A stretch of DNA of 64,000 nucleotides, from contig NZ_AAVU01000006.1 of assembly GCF_000169095.1 (NCBI RefSeq), positions 62,001 through 126,000 on the forward strand. The letters run 5' to 3'. Below are positions 39,975 through 49,200 of the stretch, piece after piece. Below the pieces are notes generated by a model. That model was not told where the DNA came from, did no database searches, and was given only the letters and a program-made list of their open reading frames with translations. Position numbers and translations under genes: made by a program. This DNA comes from Lyngbya sp. PCC 8106. GTDB taxonomy: Bacteria > Cyanobacteriota > Cyanobacteriia > Cyanobacteriales > Microcoleaceae. The stretch's first letter is position 1. Each line of letters starts with the position of its first letter.

Positions 39975-42593
39975 TTAGGAACAGATAGAAGGATTGAGTT
40001 TCAAACTGAAGTCAGACTGACGAAGCAATTTAGCGATTTCAATGGCGGGAACCGGAGGACAGAAGTAATAGCCCTGGGCGAGATCGCAGTGAATGGAACG
40101 TAAAAAAGACAGTTGTTGAGGTGTTTCTACCCCTTCAGCAACGACTTTTAGTTTGAGTCCTTGACTGAGTGCGACAATGGTTTGAGCGATCGCGGCATCA
40201 CGAGAATTCTCCACAATATCTTGGACAAAAGAGCGGTCAATTTTCAGGGTATTCAAGGGAAAATGCTTGAGAACATTGAGGGAGGAGTAACCTGTCCCAA
40301 AATCATCAATGGTGATGTGCAAGCCCATTTCTCGCAGTTCTTGTAACGTTTGGATGGTAAATTCAACATCCTGCATGGCGGCACTTTCGGTAATTTCTAA
40401 CTCCAAATATTGAGGATCGATTTCGGTGGTTTCGAGGGTTTGGAGAATAATATTGATCAGTTGAGACTGATGGAATTGTCGGGCTGATAAATTAACGGCA
40501 ATTCGCACGGGAGGCAAACCTTCAGCCTGCCAAGATTGATGTTGAATACAAGCCGTTTGCAACACCCATTGTCCAATCGGTGCAATCAAGCCAATTTCTT
40601 CAGCGAGGGGAATGAATTGGTCAGGGGGAACGAAGCCGAGTGTAGGATGTTGCCAGCGAATTAAGGCTTCTAAACCGACAATTTTGCCTGTGCTGATTTC
40701 GACTTGAGGTTGATAATAGAGTAAAAATTCTTCTTTGATTAAAGCACGTCGTAAGTCTGCTTCCAGGGTTAATTGGTTGAGGGCTTCACGGTGCATTTCT
40801 TCGGCAAACACTTGAAAGTTGTTACGACCTTGCTTTTTGGCGCGATACATGGCGGCATCAGCGTGTTTGAGTAGGGTTTGGGCGTCTTCAGCATCATAGG
40901 GACACAGGGCGATACCTAGACTGGCGGTGACATACAGTTCTTGATTGTCGATCACAAAGGGAATACTGAGTTTATCGAGTATTCTGTGAGCAATTTTGGT
41001 GATTTCGTCGGTAGAGGTTAGATGAGGGAAAAGTAGGGTGAATTCATCTCCTCCCCAACGGGCAATGGTGTCACAGTTTCGTAAACATTGCTTGAGACGG
41101 GTGGCGACTTGCTGTAATAGCTGATCTCCGATGCCATGGCCGAGGGTATCGTTGACCACTTTAAAGCGATCAAGATCTAAAAAGGCAACCCCTAAAAGTT
41201 CTGGCTGTTGTTTGCTGTTGGCGAGGGCGAGGGCAAGTTGTTCGTCAAACAGGAGACGGTTGGGAAGGTGAGTCAGGGCATCGTGGCAGGCTTGATAACG
41301 AATAATGGATTCGACTCGTTTTTGAGCGATCGCCATGTAGAGATGAAGTCCGATGGCAAGAGCGAGTTTGAGTTCTTGAGAACTCCAAGTCGGATTTTGG
41401 TCAAATTTTTGTTCTCGCCAGGCTTCAAAGGAAGCACGGGGAATTTTGTGCCGTTCGTCCTGACTGTGATGGCCTGCCCAGTAGATTTCGCTGTTGTAGC
41501 CGTTGCGAAAGATAGTCAGACAGCCGACTTGTTGGTGGTTAAACTGGATGGGAATCAGGGCTATTGAACGAATATTGGTTCTCTCAAACGCATTGGCGAT
41601 TGGCTTGAGATGGGGATTGGCTTGCAATTGGGCGAGGGTGATCACCCGATGGCTTTGTTCTGCGAGATTCCAGGAGACTTTTTGAGTGTTCAGGAGGTGT
41701 TGGTAATTTTGTTGCCATTGTTCAATTGACTCTATTTCCGGCTGTTCTCCGTCGAGTTTTCTGAGGCGATGAATAAAATTTTTCCATCGAGGGATTTCTT
41801 CGAGGAAGGGTTGACAGGGTTGCTCTCCGGTGATGTAAAGTTGGGAGGGGACACCTGTGGGTTCAGCAACGATGTATAATCGACCCCCAGAACCGTTGAG
41901 GGCGGCTACCGCTTCTTCTAGGACTTGCTGGTGAATTTGATTGATTGAAAGCGGACAGTGAAGCAGTTGACTGATTTGATTGATGATGGCTTCATAACGG
42001 GCTTGTTCTCGGGTGCGACGGAGAAGGTCTGACTGAGAGATGGCAATGGAGACTTGATCAACGATCAGTTGAATAATTTGGAGTTCTCGCGGTTTGTAGG
42101 GACGAGGTGTTTGATGATGAATGGCGAGTAAGCCCCAGAGATATTTCCCATGTAAAATTGGAGTCACCAGTGAGGCTTGCACACCCATGGCATTGAGATA
42201 TTTAATATGGCAAGGATCAACCGGGGCGTAACGAATGTCTTCTTGGGGGAGTTGTTCTCCGGTGGTTTGACTGTCGAGGTTACTGGTTATTCGGCGTTGC
42301 GTGGCGGTATCTACAATCACTCGCTGTCTTGCTTTGAGAAAGAGTTGTCGATCGCGATTGGGAATATCGGTTGCTGGAAACTTCAAGTTTAAAAGCGAAG
42401 GAAGACTATTTTCTTCTAGAGACTCAGCAATGACTTCACCACTCCCATCGGTATCAAAACGGTAAATCTTAACACGATTCACTTTTAAAAAGGAACGAAT
42501 TTCTTCAACTGCTGCATTGAGGATTTCTGACAATTCTAGAGATTGCCGAATCCGGTTGGTGATTTGATGCAGAAAGTATTCTTGATGTTGCAT
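39975..42593 (-). CDS. GAF-GAF-GGDEF-EAL protein, probable bilin photoreceptor for c-di-GMP
   Basis: 872 residues. The first GAF (about 15-185) carries phytochrome-type landmarks: LKFPATDIPNR, then VDPCHIKYLNAMGV with Cys128-His129 in the position of the chromophore Cys-His of Cph1-like proteins, and LWGLLAIHH. A second, bilin-Cys-free GAF (about 200-430) follows. GGDEF is intact (ARWGGDEFTLLF, about 515) and so is EAL (GLEALIRWQHP, about 640; DDFGTGYSSL). It may therefore make or break c-di-GMP in response to light. Photoreception is an inference from the Cys-His and FPATDIP motifs; no PAS or PHY domain is present. Confidence 0.86.
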   Translation of the reverse strand: MQHQEYFLHQITNRIRQSLELSEILNAAVEEIRSFLKVNRVKIYRFDTDGSGEVIAESLEENSLPSLLNLKFPATDIPNRDRQLFLKARQRVIVDTATQRRITSNLDSQTTGEQLPQEDIRYAPVDPCHIKYLNAMGVQASLVTPILHGKYLWGLLAIHHQTPRPYKPRELQIIQLIVDQVSIAISQSDLLRRTREQARYEAIINQISQLLHCPLSINQIHQQVLEEAVAALNGSGGRLYIVAEPTGVPSQLYITGEQPCQPFLEEIPRWKNFIHRLRKLDGEQPEIESIEQWQQNYQHLLNTQKVSWNLAEQSHRVITLAQLQANPHLKPIANAFERTNIRSIALIPIQFNHQQVGCLTIFRNGYNSEIYWAGHHSQDERHKIPRASFEAWREQKFDQNPTWSSQELKLALAIGLHLYMAIAQKRVESIIRYQACHDALTHLPNRLLFDEQLALALANSKQQPELLGVAFLDLDRFKVVNDTLGHGIGDQLLQQVATRLKQCLRNCDTIARWGGDEFTLLFPHLTSTDEITKIAHRILDKLSIPFVIDNQELYVTASLGIALCPYDAEDAQTLLKHADAAMYRAKKQGRNNFQVFAEEMHREALNQLTLEADLRRALIKEEFLLYYQPQVEISTGKIVGLEALIRWQHPTLGFVPPDQFIPLAEEIGLIAPIGQWVLQTACIQHQSWQAEGLPPVRIAVNLSARQFHQSQLINIILQTLETTEIDPQYLELEITESAAMQDVEFTIQTLQELREMGLHITIDDFGTGYSSLNVLKHFPLNTLKIDRSFVQDIVENSRDAAIAQTIVALSQGLKLKVVAEGVETPQQLSFLRSIHCDLAQGYYFCPPVPAIEIAKLLRQSDFSLKLNPSICS

Positions 42594-42768
42594 TTATAAT
42601 ATTTTTTGTCTTTAAATAAGGTTGATTTTAGGATGGATTTCTTTAAAGCTGAGTTTGTTTTTATACCTTTAATGTTATCATTTTTTTGAATATTGGTCAA
42701 TTTCTACGCCATTTTGCTCTATTTATCGCCAATACTTTATAAAAATTATTAATTCTTTATAAAAAGAC

Positions 42769-42794
42769 GAGCCAAGGAAAAAACTCTTTGGCTC
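42769..42794 (-). terminator. Terminator of hemB
   Basis: GAGCCAA (42769-42775) pairs with TTGGCTC (42788-42794), with further partial pairing inside. Read on the minus strand the stem is followed by GTCTTTTTATA. It lies 36 nt beyond the hemB stop. Confidence 0.7.
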
Positions 42795-42829
42795 AAAAGT
42801 TATTACATTGTAGAATAGAACAGTGCGGT

Positions 42830-43825
42830 TTAGTGTAGAATTAAAGCGACTTCTTTGGCAAAATAAGTTAAGATCACATCTGCCCCTGCTCGCTTCATGC
42901 TCGTTAGGGTTTCTAACATTACTTTTTTCTCATCAATCCAACCCTTTTCCCCGGCTGCCTTGATCATGGCGTATTCTCCACTCACATTATAAGCCGCAAC
43001 CGGAAGGTTCGTTGTTGATCGCACTAACTGAATAATATCTAAGTAAGCCAGTGCGGGTTTAACCATCACCATATCCGCCCCTTCGGCGATATCTAATTCC
43101 ACTTCAGTTAATGCTTCGCGGGCGTTGGCGGGGTTCATTTGATAGGTTTTTTTATCCCCAAACTTCGGTGCCGAATCTAAGGCATCTCGGAACGGGCCAT
43201 AATAAGCCGAAGCATATTTCGCAGAATAAGCTAATATACTGACATTCGTATATCCAGCTGCATCTAAGCCCTGACGAATCGCCCCAATTCGACCATCCAT
43301 CATATCAGAAGGCGCAACAATATCAGCCCCCGCGACTGCTTGAGAAACGGCTTGTTTCACCAAAACTTCGACGGTTTCATCGTTGAGAATTTCTCCGTCA
43401 TCGCTGACAATACCATCGTGACCTTTGCTCGAAAAAGGATCGAGGGCAACATCGGTTACAATCATAATGTCGGGAAGTTCTTGTTTAATCGCCCGAACAG
43501 TGCGTTGAATCAATCCATCAGGGTTGTAACTTTCGGTTCCCGCGTTATCCTTTTTATCTTCAGCAACGAGAGGAAATAAAGCGATCGCCGGAATTCCTAA
43601 AGCATGAGCTTCTGTGACTTCCTTCAACAACAAATCTAAGGTATAACGGTAGGTACCGGGCATTGAAGTCACTTCAACTTTGGTATTTTCCCCTTCCATA
43701 ATAAACAGGGGATAAATTAAATCATTAACGGTGAGTTGGGTTTCACAAGTCATCCGTCGCAGGGCTTCTGTACGACGAATTCGACGGGGACGTTGAACAA
43801 GATTTAAGCGAGAGGAGTTACTCAT
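42830..43825 (-). CDS. hemB: Delta-aminolevulinic acid dehydratase (porphobilinogen synthase)
   Basis: 331 residues. Condenses two ALA molecules in the tetrapyrrole pathway that feeds chlorophyll, heme and bilins. Schiff-base lysines are visible in ILAYSAKYASAYYGPFRDAL and MVMVKPALAYLDI. The metal-site region DVALDPFSSKGHDG has the Asp/non-Cys pattern of Mg/K-dependent enzymes rather than the Cys-rich zinc site. Start ATG 43825. Complete. Confidence 0.97.
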   Translation of the reverse strand: MSNSSRLNLVQRPRRIRRTEALRRMTCETQLTVNDLIYPLFIMEGENTKVEVTSMPGTYRYTLDLLLKEVTEAHALGIPAIALFPLVAEDKKDNAGTESYNPDGLIQRTVRAIKQELPDIMIVTDVALDPFSSKGHDGIVSDDGEILNDETVEVLVKQAVSQAVAGADIVAPSDMMDGRIGAIRQGLDAAGYTNVSILAYSAKYASAYYGPFRDALDSAPKFGDKKTYQMNPANAREALTEVELDIAEGADMVMVKPALAYLDIIQLVRSTTNLPVAAYNVSGEYAMIKAAGEKGWIDEKKVMLETLTSMKRAGADVILTYFAKEVALILH

Positions 43826-44031
43826 AAGAATCTCAAAAGATGCGTTAAAAGTGTCAATTCTGGAGTTAAGAAACTGTGGCTCTAATTATTCAGTTGCGGT
43901 GAGAACATTAGACAACTGATCAAGTTCATTATTATTGCATTTCGTGAATCACTTCAATTCAGCCGATACAATTCAATACAATTTTGTAAATAAGTATGAA
44001 CATTGATTGACAAGGGCAACATCAAACTCCT

Positions 44032-45333
44032 CTAATCTGAATAGATTTTTCCATTGGGTAAAATCGCCCCAGTCAGATCCACATCTCGCAAATTCGCTCC
44101 TTTCAGGCTAGCCCCTTTCAGGTTCGCCCCCCGCAAATTTGCCCCCTGTAAATAGGCATTTCTAAGATTAGCTTTAGTCAGGTTTGCTCCTCGCAGATCC
44201 GCACCTTGTAGGTTTGCTTCAGTCAGGTTAGCATCTTTGAGATAGGCTCCAATCAGGTTCGCCTGTTCTAATTTTGCACCTTCGAGGTTCGCATCTTCTA
44301 GGTTAGCATCTTCTAGAATAACGCCTTCGAGGATAGCATCAGTTAAATTCGCGTCTTCTAAATTTGCGCCTTTGAGTTGGGCAAATCCTAATTTTGCTTT
44401 TTCTAAAATGGCATTATTGAGGTTAGCGTCTTCGAGTTTAGCAACCCAGAGTTTGGCTTCGGTGAGATCTGCACTTTCTAAGTTGGCTTGACTGAGTTGT
44501 GCATCACCGAGACTCGCTTTTTGGAGGTTTGCAAAACCCAGATCAGCACGAGTCATTTGAGTTTTAGCAAGATTGGCGCCTTTGAGGGAAGCTTGATGTA
44601 AGTTGGCGTTTTCCAAATTTGCACCGACAAAGATAGCAGATTCGAGGTTAGCTTGGACCAGTTTGGCATTGCTGAGATTTGCGCCTTCGAGTTTAGCACC
44701 GCGTAGATCGGCTTGTTGTAAGTTAGCATCGACTAGATGAGCTTCTCTTAAGTTCGCTTGCCAGAGATTTGCATTGCTGAGATCGGTATTGGCGAGTCTA
44801 GCCCGAACGAAGTTAGCATAACCCAAGTTTGCCCCTTTGAGCATCGCATAGCCGAGATCAGCCCCTTCAAGTTTAACTCCCCGCAGATCCGCTTTTTCTA
44901 GATAAGCATCGGAGAGATCGGCGTTGGAGAGGTTGGCTTTCCACAGGTAGGCTTCGCGGAGGTTGGCGTCTCGGAAGTTTGCACCACTGAGATCACATTC
45001 GGGACATTGACGGTTTGCTAGGGTTTGCTGTTGTAAGCGCTGTTTTTTCTCTTTTTCTGAGGGTTGTTGTTGACGGGATTCTGTGGCTTGAAGGCGATCG
45101 CTGAGTCGATGGTTTTCTACTAAGATGCTAATGGCGATCAGGGTACTGAGTACGGCTAGACTCGCCAGCACGGTGATTCCGACTAATGTTTTTGTTTTCT
45201 GTCTCTCGCTAGGAACTGTTGACAGAGACTTACTCAGGGGGGATGTGATGTTAGGACGATCTAGGGATTGAAATACTTTGGCAACAAGAGTCGTCTTCTG
45301 TTCTATGGGATGTTTTGAGTGGGGTTCTACCAT
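44032..45333 (-). CDS. Membrane-anchored pentapeptide-repeat protein
   Basis: 433 residues from ATG 45333 (MVEPHSKHP); the ATG 30 nt upstream is less likely. After a polar N-terminus a span occurs at about 49-73 (LVGITVLASLAVLSTLIAISIL), then a Gln/Glu/Lys-rich linker, then from about residue 108 to 425 about 60 tandem A(D/N)LXX pentapeptides, which fold into a right-handed quadrilateral beta-helix. Such proteins are abundant in cyanobacteria and their roles are mostly unknown; DNA-mimic gyrase inhibition is known only for some. Two Cys, CPECDLSG, lie at the helix entry. Confidence 0.88.
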   Translation of the reverse strand: MVEPHSKHPIEQKTTLVAKVFQSLDRPNITSPLSKSLSTVPSERQKTKTLVGITVLASLAVLSTLIAISILVENHRLSDRLQATESRQQQPSEKEKKQRLQQQTLANRQCPECDLSGANFRDANLREAYLWKANLSNADLSDAYLEKADLRGVKLEGADLGYAMLKGANLGYANFVRARLANTDLSNANLWQANLREAHLVDANLQQADLRGAKLEGANLSNAKLVQANLESAIFVGANLENANLHQASLKGANLAKTQMTRADLGFANLQKASLGDAQLSQANLESADLTEAKLWVAKLEDANLNNAILEKAKLGFAQLKGANLEDANLTDAILEGVILEDANLEDANLEGAKLEQANLIGAYLKDANLTEANLQGADLRGANLTKANLRNAYLQGANLRGANLKGASLKGANLRDVDLTGAILPNGKIYSD

Positions 45334-45476
45334 GTTTGTTCTTGAGTAGATCGCGATTCGCAACTGATCGTGCGCTCAGACGGTGTAACCCGATGCCACG
45401 AGCGATCAGTGAATCACCGTCCTCATTAGACTATCAGGATCAGGAGCATCCATCAAGAACAGTTATTTATCATTTG

Positions 45477-46160
45477 TTACTTGATTTTGACGGCTTGATC
45501 CATCATTTCTTGGGCTAAGGGGTGATAACCATTATGATTTAACCAGGCTAGGGGTGATTCTTTGACTTGATAGCTAACGGCGACACCTGTTGTTACCAGT
45601 CGAGAAAAATGTTCACAGTTCCAGCCTAAAAGTCCATAGTCCCAGTCTTGAAAAAGTTCATAGGCAATTAGACATCGATCTAAGACGTGTTGACGGTTTA
45701 AAAGTTTAACTGTTGAAAGGATTTCAGCATTTTGGGGAATGGAAAAAACGCCAAAGCCATTTCCTCCAAAGTTGAAACAATGAGTGTCAGAAATGGTGAT
45801 ATGGAAATGGTTTGCAACATCTCGCTGAGAGATTAATAATCCTGCATTTTGACTGTTATAGTTAACTTGTTCTTTGAATAAACGCACGATTTCATCAACA
45901 ACTGGAGTTTTGTTTTTTTGAAAAATTGAACTTAAATCAGGTTTGTCTGAATCGAGAAAGGGTTGAATTCCTAGTTCTTTAACTGAATATTTTTTGTCGA
46001 GTTTCAACCCAGTCGGAAGTGAGGATATATTATATTGACTCGCCTCAATGTTCTTCAGCCAAAACTCTGCACAAAAGAGCGGGGGAATGTCAAAGAGTGC
46101 GATCATTAATTTTTGAGATTTTTGATCTTTAAAAAATTTAATTTCGTGAACATAACCCAT
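45477..46160 (-). CDS. LRAT-like (permuted NlpC/P60-fold) protein
   Basis: 227 residues. The segment GLLGWNCEHFSRLVTTGVAVS (about 175-195) contains the NCEHF motif of LRAT-type permuted NlpC/P60 proteins, in which the Cys is the nucleophile. A histidine pair (NHFHITISDTHCF) lies at about 115-127, before the Cys, as in that fold. LRAT-like members act on lipids or peptides as acyltransferases or thiol hydrolases. The first 100 residues are unlike any domain I know. Stand-alone between the pentapeptide protein (same strand) and a 739-nt gap. Fold call moderate, activity unknown. Confidence 0.6.
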   Translation of the reverse strand: MGYVHEIKFFKDQKSQKLMIALFDIPPLFCAEFWLKNIEASQYNISSLPTGLKLDKKYSVKELGIQPFLDSDKPDLSSIFQKNKTPVVDEIVRLFKEQVNYNSQNAGLLISQRDVANHFHITISDTHCFNFGGNGFGVFSIPQNAEILSTVKLLNRQHVLDRCLIAYELFQDWDYGLLGWNCEHFSRLVTTGVAVSYQVKESPLAWLNHNGYHPLAQEMMDQAVKIK

Positions 46161-46899
46161 AGTATAATCCTCTCATTGTTGGGATTAATTTCTGGGGATA
46201 AATTTAGCATAATTCTAATCAAAGATCTATCTCATCCGATTGATAATTTGGGATATTTTGATTAAGATATGTTACAGTTTAGGGTGTGATTAATAGTTGA
46301 TGAAAATCGAAAATCTCAGTAATTCTACGGATGCGATCGCCAAGTTTCGCTACAAAGGTGATCGGGGAAATCCTCTCAACGCCCAAGTTGGTTTAAAATT
46401 GAGTTGACTCACTCTTTGTGAAACTCAGAGGAAAGTCACATCTGTTAAAATATAACCTATTCTTAACCTAACTTGGACGGTCAATTGGCTACACTGGAAA
46501 GCATAACTGCATCAAGTTATGTTGAAAAGACAGCTTAATCAGTTGAGATCCTCAGCACAGATCAATATATTGCGACAGTCACCGCTCTAGGGGGTTGTTT
46601 TTAGATTTTAAAAGTAATTTATCCTTTTGATCTAAAAATGAATCAAGTTTATTGGTTGGTACTCACAATTTTTTTAGACTCGCTCAGAGATATTTCAGGG
46701 AATGATTGACAGCAATAAGTTGCATTAAATTTTATTTTTTGGGGTGTATATTAATCCAGAAGATTAGTTGTTTGTAGTGCATAAAAAATCTAGTTTTCAA
46801 TGAATCATTGAGTTGTATCGTAGATTTTTTTTATAAAAACATAATCTGGGTTATACGATAAACTTGTTAAAAAATTAGTCAGGAAGATTTCAGTTTATT
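46161..46899. other. Long intergenic region before the CBS-kinase gene
   Basis: 739 nt, AT-rich. A 35-codon frame at 46300-46407 (MKIENLSNSTDAIAKF at its start) and a 23-codon frame at 46519-46590 are too short to trust. TATAACC (46451-46457) and CTTAACC (46462-46468) are spaced 11 bp like a Pho-box, but no gene follows closely. The remainder shows nothing. Confidence 0.35.
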
Positions 46900-48294
46900 A
46901 TGGTTATGACATCAGAATCTTTATTCTCTAGTCCTTCGGTTTTTTTAACTCAAGAGATCCATTTAGAATCAACGCTTCAAGACTTACCGCTTTACAGCTT
47001 TACAGTCGATATCGAACAACCTGGAATTGCTCTGACTCGTATATTTGAAACTCATCCTTTTATTCCCGGTATTATTCTAACAGATCAAGGAAAGTTTGTG
47101 GGAATCATTTCTCACCGTCGATTTTTAAAAATGCTGAGTCGTCCCTATGGACGAGAACTATTTTTAAATCGTTCTATTCGATTACTTCAACGTTTTGTTT
47201 CTGATAAACTGTTGTTATTATCAGGGAATACTCCGATTTTAGAAGCGGCGAATAAAGCCGTACAAAGAGATACAGAAATGCTCTATGAACCGATAGTAGT
47301 TCGTCTCTTTCCTGAAGAATACCAAGTTCTGGATACGCAACAGTTATTACTCGCTCAATCTTATCTTCATCAACTAGCAACTCAGTTACTCCATGAAAAA
47401 ACTCAAGCCCAATTAATTCAAACTGAAAAGTTGGTATTACTGGGTCAGATGGTTGCTGGACTAGCTCACGAATTAAGAAATCCTCTCAATTGTATTTCGG
47501 GAAATTCTAAGTTTATTCAAGAGAGTTATGAAACGATATCAATGGTTTTAGCCGCTTATGAACAAAAATTTCCAGATTCAGGAAATGACATCAAACAGTT
47601 AAAAGAAGACTTGGATTTAGAGTTTGTTCAACAAGACTTTCCCGATTTATTAAAAAGTATACAAGTGTCGTCTGAACGGATGAATCAGCTTGTCAGCAGT
47701 CTGAGAAGTTTCTCGTATATGGATGATTCTCGCAAACAAGAAACCGATATTCACGACTGTTTAGATAGTACCTTGTTGATTTTAAAAAGTCGTCTGAAGA
47801 TGGGGATTGAAGTTGTAAAATATTATGATAATTTACCTTTGTTTCCCTGTTATCCCGGACAATTAAGCCAAGTGTTTATGAACTTAATTGCAAATAGTAT
47901 TGATGCTTTGGAAGAACAGATGAAAAAGGATTGGAACGACTCCCCAAAAATCTGTATTAAGACTCAAATCAAACTCTTATCTGATTCTGATTTCAATTCC
48001 TATCATCATTCATCCAATCATGAGTTTAGTTTAGACGAGAGTTGTTTAAATGAGGCTAAAGACTACCTTTCCATTAAAATTTCTGATAATGGTTTAGGAA
48101 TTCCAGACGAAATCCAAGCGAAAATTTTTGAGAACTTTTTTACTACAAAACCTGTGGGAAAAGGGACAGGATTAGGATTAGCAATTAGTCATCAGATTAT
48201 TGTTGAAAAACATGGGGGTCAATTAATTTTAAATTCTACCCTTGGAGAAGGAACTGAATTTGAGATTTTGTTACCGATAGAAGATCAAGATTGA
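46900..48294 (+). CDS. Soluble sensor histidine kinase with N-terminal CBS-like region
   Basis: 464 residues, no membrane span. The N-terminal part (about 10-160) reads FETHPFIPGIILTDQGKFVG and IISHRRFLKMLSRP, similar to CBS-domain strand patterns, followed by a coiled-coil (about 155-185). HisKA contains the His in LAHELRNPLNCISGN (about 195). The ATPase has NLIANSIDAL, DNGLGIPDEI, and GTGLGLAIS. The phosphoacceptor and ATP motifs look active. No response regulator is adjacent, so the partner is unknown. Start ATG 46900 (a second ATG follows at 46906). Confidence 0.82.
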   Translation: MVMTSESLFSSPSVFLTQEIHLESTLQDLPLYSFTVDIEQPGIALTRIFETHPFIPGIILTDQGKFVGIISHRRFLKMLSRPYGRELFLNRSIRLLQRFVSDKLLLLSGNTPILEAANKAVQRDTEMLYEPIVVRLFPEEYQVLDTQQLLLAQSYLHQLATQLLHEKTQAQLIQTEKLVLLGQMVAGLAHELRNPLNCISGNSKFIQESYETISMVLAAYEQKFPDSGNDIKQLKEDLDLEFVQQDFPDLLKSIQVSSERMNQLVSSLRSFSYMDDSRKQETDIHDCLDSTLLILKSRLKMGIEVVKYYDNLPLFPCYPGQLSQVFMNLIANSIDALEEQMKKDWNDSPKICIKTQIKLLSDSDFNSYHHSSNHEFSLDESCLNEAKDYLSIKISDNGLGIPDEIQAKIFENFFTTKPVGKGTGLGLAISHQIIVEKHGGQLILNSTLGEGTEFEILLPIEDQD

Positions 48295-48312
48295 ACCGAC
48301 GATGAGTAAATT

Positions 48313-49200
48313 TTAATTGTTTTTTATTTGTTTAGAAATGATTTTTACTGGGTGTAATCTCTGACAATAAAGCCAGACTCCTCTAAGTTTATGATCGGAA
48401 ACTTGGGAAGAAATCAGTAAGGACACCAGAGAAACAAGAGTAATTCTCAATAAACGATATCCCAAAACCCAAAAGTTTGTATGCTTTTCTAAACTGAGAA
48501 GATAACTGTAAATACTTTGCTGAATTTTTAAGGGTTGATTTCGGTTGGTAATGGATGAAGGTTGATGAGTAACCCGAATTTGCGAAGACATGACAACAGA
48601 ATGTCCTTGTTTTCCATATCGCATACAAAAGTCAAAATCTTCGTAATATAGAAAATAATCGGAGTCAAATTGAGGACATTCAGAAAACTTTTTGAGATTA
48701 ATTAATAAACTACATCCTGTTACCCATTTCATGGTAATATAAGGTAAATTAGATTCTGGATTTTCTGCGATCGCATCTAAAGCAATAATTTGTCCTGTTT
48801 TTGCGTTAAACTCTCCACCCCCAAACCAAACTTTTCCCGTCGGTTCTTCAACAACGGTTCCTAAAATAGAAAGATCAGGATAGCTTTGAAAAAACTCAAT
48901 GACTTGTTTCAGACTATCTTTTGGTAAATAAGCATCTGGATTAATTAACCAAACAATTCCTTGATGATTTTGTTGATAAACCCAATTTAATCCCAAGTTA
49001 CAAGCTTGACCAAAACCAATATTTTCAGGAGAATCTAAAATAATAATTGACTCATTTTTAAAAGCATAAATCGAGCTATCATCCGGTGAATTGTTAACGA
49101 TGATAACTCGATAATTGATGTCAGATTGAACTGGAATTGAGTTAATTAACTGCTCAATTAATGAAGTTGAGTAATAATTAACCGTTATCCAGTAAATCAC
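48313..49200 (-). CDS. GT2 family glycosyltransferase (rhamnosyltransferase-like)
   Basis: 295 residues. N-terminal GT-A fold: VNYYSTSLIEQLI, VIIVNNSPDDSS, GFGQACNLGLNWV and the metal-binding WLINPDAYLP (about 95). SDYFLYYEDFDFCMRYGKQG (about 188-207) is the ED.D pattern of rhamnosyltransferases that take dTDP-L-rhamnose. One or two membrane-associated segments near the C-terminus. It overlaps rfbA by 4 nt (49197-49200), so translation is coupled to synthesis of the sugar-nucleotide precursor. Acceptor unknown. Confidence 0.87.
   Translation of the reverse strand: MIYWITVNYYSTSLIEQLINSIPVQSDINYRVIIVNNSPDDSSIYAFKNESIIILDSPENIGFGQACNLGLNWVYQQNHQGIVWLINPDAYLPKDSLKQVIEFFQSYPDLSILGTVVEEPTGKVWFGGGEFNAKTGQIIALDAIAENPESNLPYITMKWVTGCSLLINLKKFSECPQFDSDYFLYYEDFDFCMRYGKQGHSVVMSSQIRVTHQPSSITNRNQPLKIQQSIYSYLLSLEKHTNFWVLGYRLLRITLVSLVSLLISSQVSDHKLRGVWLYCQRLHPVKIISKQIKNN

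Noticed and set aside
46451..46468. Second Pho-box-like repeat
   Set aside because: Spacing fits, but no gene begins within 400 nt apart from doubtful short frames.
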